Assembly (NCBI GenBank): GCA_037127315.1
Contig: JBBBDQ010001270.1
Span: 3,121,001 to 3,185,000, forward strand
Origin: Ascarosepion bandense
Lineage: Eukaryota; Mollusca; Cephalopoda; Sepiida; Sepiidae
DNA length: 64,000 nt
Direction of reading: 5' to 3'
Within the stretch, counting starts at the first letter, position 1; each line of letters begins with the position of its first letter. Both the position numbers and the translations under genes were made by a program. The notes under the pieces are model-generated. The model was not told where the DNA came from. It did not search any database and was given only the letters and a program-made list of their open reading frames with translations. Shown here one piece after another: positions 1 through 6,951 of this stretch.

Positions 1-563
1 CCTTCAAGTTGACCCCCTTGAGGCCGCGTTCACCAACTCCCACCCCTTCCCCTTCTCCTGTACCCACTCCCGCTCGGGACAAAAAGAAAAAGGGCCTTCC
101 CCAGGGGGATGAGCTTCTGAAAGTGAACCCGGACATTGCGGCGGGATGGTCTTCTCAAAGGCGCAAATTATTAAAGCCTTTGTTGAGGCTGGAGAAGGTC
201 AACGGTATGTCAACAGAAAATCCGAGAAACTTTCCCCAGGCCCCAGGTGTCATTACCCTAATAAGGAATACTGGTGGCAACCTGAGGGTCTGGGACCACA
301 TTTCAATGGCAAAAAAACATTTTTCCAATATTTGTATGGTCAAGGAGAACACTCCGGACCTAAAAAAAATGAGCAAAAATTGTGCGGGGCGGTTCCCAGT
401 TTTGCTCCACCCCAGTTTATATAGGGTGGTAAAACTAAACTACCCTACGGACGTCGGCGGAATTGTCCTAGACGGACGGATTACGTCCGATGTAGGAACA
501 GGGTCCCTAGGACAGTCCGTCGGGGTCCCCTCTGCCCGAGATTTCTACCCCGTATGCGACTAG
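1..563 (+). CDS. ORF1 protein (type A), C-terminal part
   Basis: This is the last 187 or so codons of a type A ORF1; the frame starts at base 3 and the start codon lies outside the window. The visible part begins in the proline/serine-rich linker. It then covers the conserved C-terminal domain, which starts at WSSQRRKLLKPL and includes FPQAPGVITLIRNTGGNLRVWDH and YPTDVGGIVLDGRITSD. It ends FYPVCD-stop. The residues match the end of the complete type A copies in units 1-3 and 6. The role by family is RNA binding and RNP assembly; the function of this C-terminal domain is not known to me. Confidence 0.9.
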   Translation, partial: FKLTPLRPRSPTPTPSPSPVPTPARDKKKKGLPQGDELLKVNPDIAAGWSSQRRKLLKPLLRLEKVNGMSTENPRNFPQAPGVITLIRNTGGNLRVWDHISMAKKHFSNICMVKENTPDLKKMSKNCAGRFPVLLHPSLYRVVKLNYPTDVGGIVLDGRITSDVGTGSLGQSVGVPSARDFYPVCD

Positions 564-580
564 TGCCTTTGTTGCATGTT

Positions 581-600
581 CTTTGTTTTTTCTTTTTCAG
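581..600 (+). promoter_or_regulatory. Candidate 3' splice site before ORF2
   Basis: The ORF1-ORF2 spacer ends in an almost pure pyrimidine run followed by CAG, with nine bases left to the ORF2 ATG. This is a near-consensus metazoan splice acceptor. It recurs at the same distance in every unit (AG ending at 6942, 13284, 19625, 25966, 32357, 38698, 44982, 51387 and 57778). It is kept even in type B units, where the rest of the spacer differs. An alternative is a translation re-initiation spacer that is pyrimidine-rich by chance. I see no experimental support either way. Confidence 0.45.
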
Positions 601-609
601 AACTAAAAG

Positions 610-3600
610 ATGTCTATTAAGATAGCCAGCTTGAATGCGAAGGGCCTGAGGGATCGGGGTAAGGCGGCTCGCCTGCTTCGTGACCTCTTGTCCTTCGGCG
701 TGGATGTGGCCGCGATCCAAGAGACTCACTTTGTTTGCGAAGTCGACTCGTGTGTGCTGTCTAACGACTTTGTCGTCTATTCAGCATATGGGAGCCGGCA
801 AGCCAGAGGTGTTTCTTTGCTGGTCAAGCGTACCCTGGACGCGGAGGTTGACCTTGTCCATGTCGGTGCCGAGGGCCGGCTGATCGTGGCCGATATTGCA
901 GTGAAAAGCAAATTGTTCCGGCTGATTGTGGTTTATGCGCCCAATAAGCAAGGTGAGCGTGTCTCTTTCTTTCGGCTGTTGGAGCCCTTTATGGTGCATT
1001 CAACACGGCTAATCTTAGTTGGGGACTGGAATGCCATCCTAACCCCCAAATGGGATAGAGGGAGGGGCGCTAGCGGGAGGAATGATGATCGTAGCCTGGT
1101 TGATCTGATCGACGAATTTGGTCTCGTCGATAGATACCGGGTCGATCATCCGGATGGGAGTATGTGGACGTGGGCGCTTAATTGGCCTTCTACCCGGGTA
1201 TCTGCGTACCTGGATAGGATGTTAGTGAGAGTGGCCGACATAGACTTCTTAGAATGTCCAACGTTCCACTGGCTAGGCTACACGGACCACAAACTCGTTT
1301 GTGCCCGTGTGGTGTTAGACTTTAGGCCTAGGTTGGCTGGTTATTGGAAGTTCAATCAGTCCTTACTGGACAGGCGGGACTTTCGTGACCAGCTGACAAA
1401 ACTAGTTCAGCGGGCGTTAATTGGGCGAGTCATTGGGAATAAGTGGTGGGTTAACCTTAAGGACTCCATTAGGTCTTTCGCCACCAAATATAGCCAGCGG
1501 CTCAAACTAGATAAGGCTGCGGAGGCAAAGACACTTAGTGCTAATTTTGCCCGGGCGGAGGCTGGTGGGGATCCCCTAGAGATAGCCTTAGCCAGGGAGG
1601 CCCTGAGGCGCACGACTAGCGAGCGCTATATGGGCCAGGTAATTAGAGCTAAGTTAAGCAAGATGTCTTCCGAAGCTGTGAACATGGGCGCAGAACTGCG
1701 CAAGGAAGAAATTCGTCGGGCCGGCGATCGGTACATTCGAGAGGTGCGCGACCCGGAGGGGCATCTCCTTCGGTCCACCGACGACATGTGCGAGGCGTTC
1801 CGGCAGCATTTCGAACACCGGTTTACCAAGGAGCCTGGTCTCCGTGACGAGGAGTTTCGCAGCTATTTGGCTGACTTTCCCCGGCTTTTGCCGGCTGAAG
1901 CGGCTAGCTGCGAAGGGGAGATTACGGAGGACGAAGTCTACGCGGCTTTGAAGAAGACCGGCAGTGGCAAGTCGCCAGGTTTGGATGGTTTGCCCTATGA
2001 ATTGTACTTGAGGATGTCGCACCTTTTTGTCCCGCTCTTGACTGTCGTGTTCAACCACTGGTTTCGGCAGGGGTCCATCCCCGGTCGGATCACCAGGGGC
2101 GTGATCACGCTGTTGGGAAAAGGCAAGAAGGTTGGGCGGGGATTAGATGATTACAGGCCCATAACTCTGCTAAACACAGAGTTAAAGATTTTGGCCAAGA
2201 TCCTGACGAATCGCTTGCAGCTAGTTGCCGAGTCTCTGTTGGAACCGGATCAGACTTGTTCTGTGAAGGGACGAACAATTCAGAGCAACCTGCACTTGAT
2301 TCGCACGATCGTAGAGGGTGTAGAAGACGACGAAGAGGCCGCGCTGATCAATTTGGATCAGTCCAAGGCATTTGATAGGATTGACCATGGCTACCTGGCT
2401 GCTGTCCTGCAGGCCGCCGGATTCAAACCCGACTTCAGCCGCTGGATTAGCCTTCTGTATCGCTCCCCCAAGGCTGTGGTACAGGTGAACGGGAAGCTGT
2501 CGAGCGCTTTCGCGCTGTCTAGGTCGGTCCGACAGGGTTGTCCACTGTCGCCTCTCCTTTACGTCCTGGCGTTGGAGCCTCTCCTTCGCCGGCTAAGGGA
2601 CGAGACGTGCAGTCCGGTCCTGCGTGGAATTGCTGTCCCTGGTGGAGCTCGAGCCAGGGTTTCCGCGTACGCCGATGACGTAACGACCTTTGTGTCCTCC
2701 CGCAGGGACATAAGGGCGGTACAGAAGGCGCTTGAACGGTACGAACAGGTAACAGGGGCCAGAATTAACCGCGACAAGTCGTCCGGCTTGCGGTTAGGTG
2801 CCTGGAAGGGTGTTTCCCTCCCGGGGCCCTTCGACTGGACGGACGGGCCGGTCAAGCTCCTCGGAGTTTGGTTCGGTCCGGACTTACAGTTGGAGAAAAA
2901 CTGGTCAGAAGTACAGGCAAAGGTCGGCGCGTCGGTCGAGATTTGGCGTCGACGGAGTCTCTCCGTGAAGGGTCTGGCGGAGGTGTGTAATACATACCTC
3001 TTTCCCAGAATCCTTTACCGGCTGTCTGTACTTCCCCTTTGTGACGATCATGAGAAGGCGCTCGAGCGTTTGCTATTCTCCTGTCTTTGGAGAGGACGCA
3101 AACACATGGTCGACAAAGGAGTCTGTTGCCTCCGTCCGTGTCAAGGGGGTCTGGGGATGCCACACTTGAGGAGCCACGTGCTCGCTTCGAGGTTGGCATT
3201 CCTCAGGCGCGCGTTGGAGGAAGATCGGTTGCTTGCGGGGGTAGTGAGGGACATGTTCCCTAGCCTCACTATCACTCCCCCGCTCCTAAGGACTAGCAAT
3301 AGGCCTTGGGGGCGGCCGAAATTCCTACTCGAATGTCTGACGGCCCTTCGGGCCATTCCATGGTCCAGTGACCTTTCACGGCCTAGGAGAATCTTCTATC
3401 GGGGATTAGTGGAGGGCGCCGTGAAGGATGAACTGTGGAGTAAGCTTGGCATGTCGAGAGAGGAGTATCGCTCTCATTGGTCTTGGGCGCCAGGTGCGGA
3501 TTGGCTCAACAACTCTGAGTTTTCTCTGACCTGGCGATTGGCTCGGAATGGTTTGTCTCTCAACGACAAGCGGTTCGCAATGGGCCTGGCGGATTTGCCA

Positions 3601-4029
3601 GATTGTGAACGTTGCGTCCTTGGAATTAAGGAGACGTCTGCGCACGCCTTCTTCCATTGTTCGCGCGTTCGCCCGTTGTGGGCGCGTGTTGGCGAGTTGA
3701 CTGCTCGTATCGCGCCGCGGGAGCTTGTGCTCATTGATCGCGCATACGCTGTGGACAATGTGTCGCCCCCGTACTCTGGAGTGAAGCGGATGGTGTTTCT
3801 GTCGCTACTGGCCACGGCTAGAATGGTGATTTGGATGACGCGTCTGGAGGAAGTCTTGCGGGGAGGTCGTCTTTCGGATCAGGATCTAATCCGATATTTT
3901 GAGCACCAGCTCAAAATTAAGATTAGAACTGAACGGAAACGGCTGCACCCGACAGAGTTCAGCGAAAGGTGGGTATATGCGGCGAGCCTGGTTCGCGTGA
4001 CCGGGGCTAGCCTTGATTTTCTCTTTTAG
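610..4029 (+). CDS. ORF2: AP endonuclease-reverse transcriptase, intact (unit 0)
   Basis: This 1139-aa polyprotein carries out target-primed reverse transcription. Residues 1-235 are an exonuclease-endonuclease-phosphatase domain with N9, E38, Y109 (VVYAPN), D139 and N141 (GDWNA), D202, and the final TDH at 225-227. The reverse transcriptase spans about 438-720: GKSPGLDG at 453-460, catalytic D583 in NLDQSKAFD, RQGCPLSP at 641-648, and YADD at 687-690. A C-terminal zinc-knuckle-like motif (C999, C1002, H1012, C1017) matches the zf-RVT pattern. There is no RNase H domain. This layout fits the L1 superfamily, most like Tx1. The ATG has A at -3 and follows the pyrimidine-CAG tract. This copy has E79 where the others have K, and I801 where units 2-8 have M. 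Confidence 0.95.
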   Translation: MSIKIASLNAKGLRDRGKAARLLRDLLSFGVDVAAIQETHFVCEVDSCVLSNDFVVYSAYGSRQARGVSLLVKRTLDAEVDLVHVGAEGRLIVADIAVKSKLFRLIVVYAPNKQGERVSFFRLLEPFMVHSTRLILVGDWNAILTPKWDRGRGASGRNDDRSLVDLIDEFGLVDRYRVDHPDGSMWTWALNWPSTRVSAYLDRMLVRVADIDFLECPTFHWLGYTDHKLVCARVVLDFRPRLAGYWKFNQSLLDRRDFRDQLTKLVQRALIGRVIGNKWWVNLKDSIRSFATKYSQRLKLDKAAEAKTLSANFARAEAGGDPLEIALAREALRRTTSERYMGQVIRAKLSKMSSEAVNMGAELRKEEIRRAGDRYIREVRDPEGHLLRSTDDMCEAFRQHFEHRFTKEPGLRDEEFRSYLADFPRLLPAEAASCEGEITEDEVYAALKKTGSGKSPGLDGLPYELYLRMSHLFVPLLTVVFNHWFRQGSIPGRITRGVITLLGKGKKVGRGLDDYRPITLLNTELKILAKILTNRLQLVAESLLEPDQTCSVKGRTIQSNLHLIRTIVEGVEDDEEAALINLDQSKAFDRIDHGYLAAVLQAAGFKPDFSRWISLLYRSPKAVVQVNGKLSSAFALSRSVRQGCPLSPLLYVLALEPLLRRLRDETCSPVLRGIAVPGGARARVSAYADDVTTFVSSRRDIRAVQKALERYEQVTGARINRDKSSGLRLGAWKGVSLPGPFDWTDGPVKLLGVWFGPDLQLEKNWSEVQAKVGASVEIWRRRSLSVKGLAEVCNTYLFPRILYRLSVLPLCDDHEKALERLLFSCLWRGRKHMVDKGVCCLRPCQGGLGMPHLRSHVLASRLAFLRRALEEDRLLAGVVRDMFPSLTITPPLLRTSNRPWGRPKFLLECLTALRAIPWSSDLSRPRRIFYRGLVEGAVKDELWSKLGMSREEYRSHWSWAPGADWLNNSEFSLTWRLARNGLSLNDKRFAMGLADLPDCERCVLGIKETSAHAFFHCSRVRPLWARVGELTARIAPRELVLIDRAYAVDNVSPPYSGVKRMVFLSLLATARMVIWMTRLEEVLRGGRLSDQDLIRYFEHQLKIKIRTERKRLHPTEFSERWVYAASLVRVTGASLDFLF

Positions 4030-4453
4030 ATCTGCTAGTTGCATCGGGGTGGATTCCTTTGGAACCCCTCCCGTGGTTAAGGTAGAAGTTCTTTTTTGTG
4101 CCTAGTTAATGTGAGTGAATGTGTTTGTCCTGGCCTGTTCCCGGCTCCATTGCTTTTGTTATGATCCAGTTCGAGATTCCCATTGTCCAAGTATTCTTTT
4201 GTCCCGTTTTCACTCTCGACTGGGTCAGCCTTATACTTTCTCCAGTCCAATTTATTTTGTTCCCTGCTTCTCCATTCCCCTTAGAAAGAGAGCTGCTTGA
4301 TTTTGTTCTTTTTAAGGCAGAATACAGTGGCCTCTTTAATTATGTGGGTGTGTTTGGGTCTTACTAACCCATGTATATATATTCATTTGAAATTGTTTTT
4401 TGTTTTGGGGTTTTTTGTTTCTTCATTCCCCCTCCCCATCATGTCATTTCATG

Positions 4454-4459
4454 AATAAA
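4454..4459 (+). terminator. Upstream poly(A) signal in 3' UTR
   Basis: An AATAAA hexamer lies in ATGAATAAAGTTTT about 425 bases after the ORF2 stop. It is present in every unit (for example at 61632 in unit 9). It is followed by T-rich sequence that could act as a downstream element. If used, it would give a transcript lacking the last 290 bases of the unit. The second AATAAA at the tail is better placed to define the element's 3' end. Confidence 0.5.
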
Positions 4460-4485
4460 GTTTTAAATTTATTTTTGTACACTAT

Positions 4486-4502
4486 TGTAAATATTGTAAA
4501 TA
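4486..4502 (+). promoter_or_regulatory. Paired Pumilio-type response elements
   Basis: Two UGUAAAUA octamers lie nine bases apart, in RNA sense. Both fit the PUF-protein consensus UGUANAUA. The pair is present in all units. In unit 9 the first is UGUAUAUA (61664), a base change that still fits the consensus. PUF proteins repress or localise germline mRNAs, so this could tie the element's RNA to germ cells. The A/T-rich surroundings make chance occurrence possible. Confidence 0.4.
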
Positions 4503-4743
4503 CACAAATTTTTATGTACATTTGGGGCGTTTTTAGGTCCCTGGTATGTTACTGCGGTATTTTGGTGTATGATAGGTATGAGTGTTGATGGACAAATTTT
4601 TATGGTGAATGAGAAAATTGTAACGTATGTATGGGTCGTGAATCTGATTAGCTAGGTATAAGATAGTTACGGAAGACCAACCCAAGTTTTTGTTCCCCCT
4701 CCCCATTGTTTGGCCTTGTGCCAGAATTTGTACTTTGTTGGCA

Positions 4744-4752
4744 AATAAATAA
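4744..4752 (+). terminator. Tail with poly(A) signal marking the element 3' end
   Basis: AATAAATAA ends the sequence shared by all 3' UTRs. It holds an AATAAA and looks like a very short tandem 3' tail rather than a poly(A) tail. Equivalent tails end at 11094, 17432, 23773, 30115, 36506, 42847, 49131, 55535 and 61929. I use these as the unit boundaries. Confidence 0.6.
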
Positions 4753-4876
4753 GGACCAACCCTTCCCCCAGACTTCTTTATGTTTGCGTGGTCGGTTTGG
4801 TTTGGATCAAAGTGTAGTATCTGTTCCACTGTGATACTTACTATTGCTTTGGTCAAGTGTGGCATTGTGGTCTCCA

Positions 4877-4969
4877 CCCAAGTTTATAGCTTGGGCCGCG
4901 TAAAGTAGCGACCTGCGAAGGACGCGAAACACCGGAGGCAGGTGTCTCGCGCTTAGCCTCTTAGGAGGC
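4877..4969 (+). promoter_or_regulatory. Structured 5' leader: hairpin series before ORF1
   Basis: Four small hairpins follow one another up to the start codon. CCCAAG/CTTGGG is at 4877-4895. An imperfect GCG-CC/GG-CGC stem is at about 4908-4925. ACACC/GGTGT is at 4929-4945. GCCTC/GAGGC is at 4956-4969, and the ATG follows one base later. Types C and D keep the same stems with compensating changes (CCCGAG/CTCGGG and GCCAC/GTGGC), which supports a real RNA structure. The role is unknown; it could be ribosome recruitment, packaging, or control of ORF1 translation. Confidence 0.6.
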
Positions 4970-4970
4970 A

Positions 4971-6905
4971 ATGGCCTCCGATAGGCCAGATGTGATCGTT
5001 CCTCCCACCACGGCCTCGGTGGGAGGAAAGGAGGGTGACTGGCAATTGCCGCCACGGGAGTCACCCTCCATACCAGCATCAGCAGCTTTACAAGGACCAG
5101 CAACGGGAACCGGACCATTACCGGTACCGACAGCAGCAGCTCCTGGTTCCCCGAAACCTTCAACCTCGGGGTGGAAGAAAGGAAAGGTCCTGGAGAAAAA
5201 AGGAGAAGAATATTATGACAAATTGAAGGAAAAATATGAGAAATACATCAAGGGCACGGAATTGGTGTCGGTGCCGGATGAACTGGCGGACATTGAGGCG
5301 CGTATTATAACGCTAATTACTAAGGATCCCAAGTCCAAGAAGGTCGTTGGAGTTAGCCGAGAAAACGTGGAGGAGGCCATCAAGGTGCTCAACATTAGAG
5401 CAAAAGCCGTGGCCAGGAGGAGTAACGCGTCTTGGGATGTCTTGCTTGGAACGGCCGAGGAGGCCAAACAGCTTGCCGGAGTCACCCTGGAGACTGACAA
5501 AATGATCCTGTTAACGGAGTACATGGGGACACGCAAGCTGAAGATAACCTTGCATGGTGTCCCCATGGATATCACTGAAGACCATGTGGGTGCATTCTTC
5601 GCAAAGTATGGAAGGGTGGCCGAGGTCTCCTCGGCAAGATCAAAAGCCGGATACCTGACAGGGGACATGTCCCTGCAGGTCACACTGTCAAAAAAGGCGG
5701 TGGAAGATATCCCCAACGTGTTAACGTGTCGAAAGAGGGTCATATTTGTGATCGTTGAGGGCCGGAAGCCTTGCTGTTGGGTGTGCGGGGCGGCGGACCA
5801 CGTGGCCAAGACGTGCACGAATAAGAAGCCGGCCCCCGGCACCCAGGCATCCAAGCAGCAGGCGGAAAAGGAAAAGCCGGCACCTCCATCTTCAGTACCT
5901 TCAGCACCTTCACCTGCACCAGTAGCGAATAAGGAGGGCGAGTGGCAGGTGGTGGCAAGGAAAAAGGCAAAAACGCCTTCACCAGGGAAGGCGCCATCAC
6001 CTGTCAAGGCGCCCGCCAAAACTCCCGCCAAAGCTCCGCCAAAAGTCAAGGAGCCGACGGTGGAAGTTTCGCCCTCCCCAAAGGAGAAACGAAATAAATC
6101 TCCTTCTAAACCAGAGAAGATGGACACCGAGCGGTCAGGCTCCCTAAAGCGCGGAAGGGAGTTCGTGGAGGAGGAGCAGCACGAGACGACGAAGAGTCGC
6201 AGAAGGAGCCGGAGCAGGGAGAGAAGCAGAGAGAGGAAGTCAACTAAGTGTGTTTCGCTGCCGGTTTCTCCGGCCAGGACTTCATACGCGGAAAAAGCGA
6301 GAAGCCTTCCCTCTTCCCCGCGAAAAGCTTCCCAGTCCCCGACCTTCAAGTTGACCCCCTTGAGGCCGCGTTCACCAACTCCCACCCCTTCCCCTTCTCC
6401 TGTACCCACTCCCGCTCGGGACAAAAAGAAAAAGGGCCTTCCCCAGGGGGATGAGCTTCTGAAAGTGAACCCGGACATTGCGGCGGGATGGTCTTCTCAA
6501 AGGCGCAAATTATTAAAGCCTTTGTTGAGGCTGGAGAAGGTCAACGGTATGTCAACAGAAAATCCGAGAAACTTTCCCCAGGCCCCAGGTGTCATTACCC
6601 TAATAAGGAATACTGGTGGCAACCTGAGGGTCTGGGACCACATTTCAATGGCAAAAAAACATTTTTCCAATATTTGTATGGTCAAGGAGAACACTCCGGA
6701 CCTAAAAAAAATGAGCAAAAATTGTGCGGGGCGGTTCCCAGTTTTGCTCCACCCCAGTTTATATAGGGTGGTAAAACTAAACTACCCTACGGACGTCGGC
6801 GGAATTGTCCTAGACGGACGGATTACGTCCGATGTAGGAACAGGGTCCCTAGGACAGTCCGTCGGGGTCCCCTCTGCCCGAGATTTCTACCCCGTATGCG
6901 ACTAG
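4971..6905 (+). CDS. ORF1 RNA-binding protein, type A (unit 1), intact
   Basis: This 644-aa gag-like protein should coat the element RNA and form the RNP with ORF2 product. In order: a P/A/S-rich N-terminus (1-65); a charged segment EEYYDKLKEKYEKYIKG that may be helical (about 78-94); an RRM-like domain starting at KITLHGVPMD (about 191-265); one CX2CX4HX4C zinc knuckle (C269, C272, H277, C282); a long K/P/S-rich disordered region; an SR cluster (about 409-424); and a conserved C-terminal domain (507-644). The ATG has G at -3 and G at +4 and follows directly on the leader hairpins. ORF2 starts 46 bases after the stop in another frame. I know no close match for the C-terminal domain. Confidence 0.93.
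   Translation: MASDRPDVIVPPTTASVGGKEGDWQLPPRESPSIPASAALQGPATGTGPLPVPTAAAPGSPKPSTSGWKKGKVLEKKGEEYYDKLKEKYEKYIKGTELVSVPDELADIEARIITLITKDPKSKKVVGVSRENVEEAIKVLNIRAKAVARRSNASWDVLLGTAEEAKQLAGVTLETDKMILLTEYMGTRKLKITLHGVPMDITEDHVGAFFAKYGRVAEVSSARSKAGYLTGDMSLQVTLSKKAVEDIPNVLTCRKRVIFVIVEGRKPCCWVCGAADHVAKTCTNKKPAPGTQASKQQAEKEKPAPPSSVPSAPSPAPVANKEGEWQVVARKKAKTPSPGKAPSPVKAPAKTPAKAPPKVKEPTVEVSPSPKEKRNKSPSKPEKMDTERSGSLKRGREFVEEEQHETTKSRRRSRSRERSRERKSTKCVSLPVSPARTSYAEKARSLPSSPRKASQSPTFKLTPLRPRSPTPTPSPSPVPTPARDKKKKGLPQGDELLKVNPDIAAGWSSQRRKLLKPLLRLEKVNGMSTENPRNFPQAPGVITLIRNTGGNLRVWDHISMAKKHFSNICMVKENTPDLKKMSKNCAGRFPVLLHPSLYRVVKLNYPTDVGGIVLDGRITSDVGTGSLGQSVGVPSARDFYPVCD
5001..5026 (+). promoter_or_regulatory. 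Perfect 9-bp hairpin just inside ORF1
   Basis: CCTCCCACC and GGTGGGAGG form a perfect nine-pair stem around an eight-base loop, 31-56 bases after the A of the ORF1 ATG. It is identical in ORF1 types A, B, C and D apart from one loop base, although much of the surrounding protein differs. A strong hairpin at this distance can slow scanning ribosomes and help recognition of the preceding AUG. It could also simply reflect the conserved peptide PPTTASVGG. Confidence 0.55.
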
Positions 6906-6951
6906 TGCCTTTGTTGCATGTTCTTTGTTTTTTCTTTTTCAGAACTAAAAG

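Larger units (their letters stand above)
1..4752 (+). mobile_element. LINE unit 0, 5'-truncated by window edge
   Basis: This is the first member of the tandem array. Only the last part of ORF1 is inside the window; ORF2 and the 3' UTR are complete. I place the right boundary after the AATAAATAA tail, where sequence shared by all 3' UTRs gives way to the next unit's 5' end. Its 3' UTR and tail are the same variant as in unit 1, and differ at a few bases from those of units 2-8. The left end is a window artefact, not a natural 5' truncation, because the sequence enters in mid-codon of an open ORF1. Confidence 0.93.
4030..4970 (+). other. 3' UTR of unit 0, junction, and 5' UTR of unit 1
   Basis: This stretch has no gene. 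Bases 4030-4752 are 3' UTR: pyrimidine-rich text, AATAAA at 4454, two UGUAAAUA motifs at 4486 and 4495, and a second AATAAA at 4744 inside an AATAAATAA tail. An internal GACCAACCC at about 4676 resembles the junction motif. Bases 4753-4970 are the type A 5' UTR. It starts GGACCAACCC and ends in four small hairpins directly before the ORF1 ATG. Short open frames here are not conserved between variants and I do not call them. No tRNA, snRNA or rRNA sequence sits between the units. Confidence 0.85.

Noticed and set aside
4115..4588. Short open frames of 60-82 codons in the 3' UTR
   Set aside because: They shift or vanish between 3' UTR variants and have no conserved product.
5213..6478. A 421-codon open frame on the minus strand opposite ORF1, repeated in units 1-4 and 6
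   Set aside because: It is a shadow of the G/C- and repeat-biased ORF1 codons. It has no recognisable domain, and it is broken up in types B and C, while the + strand frame is conserved in all types.
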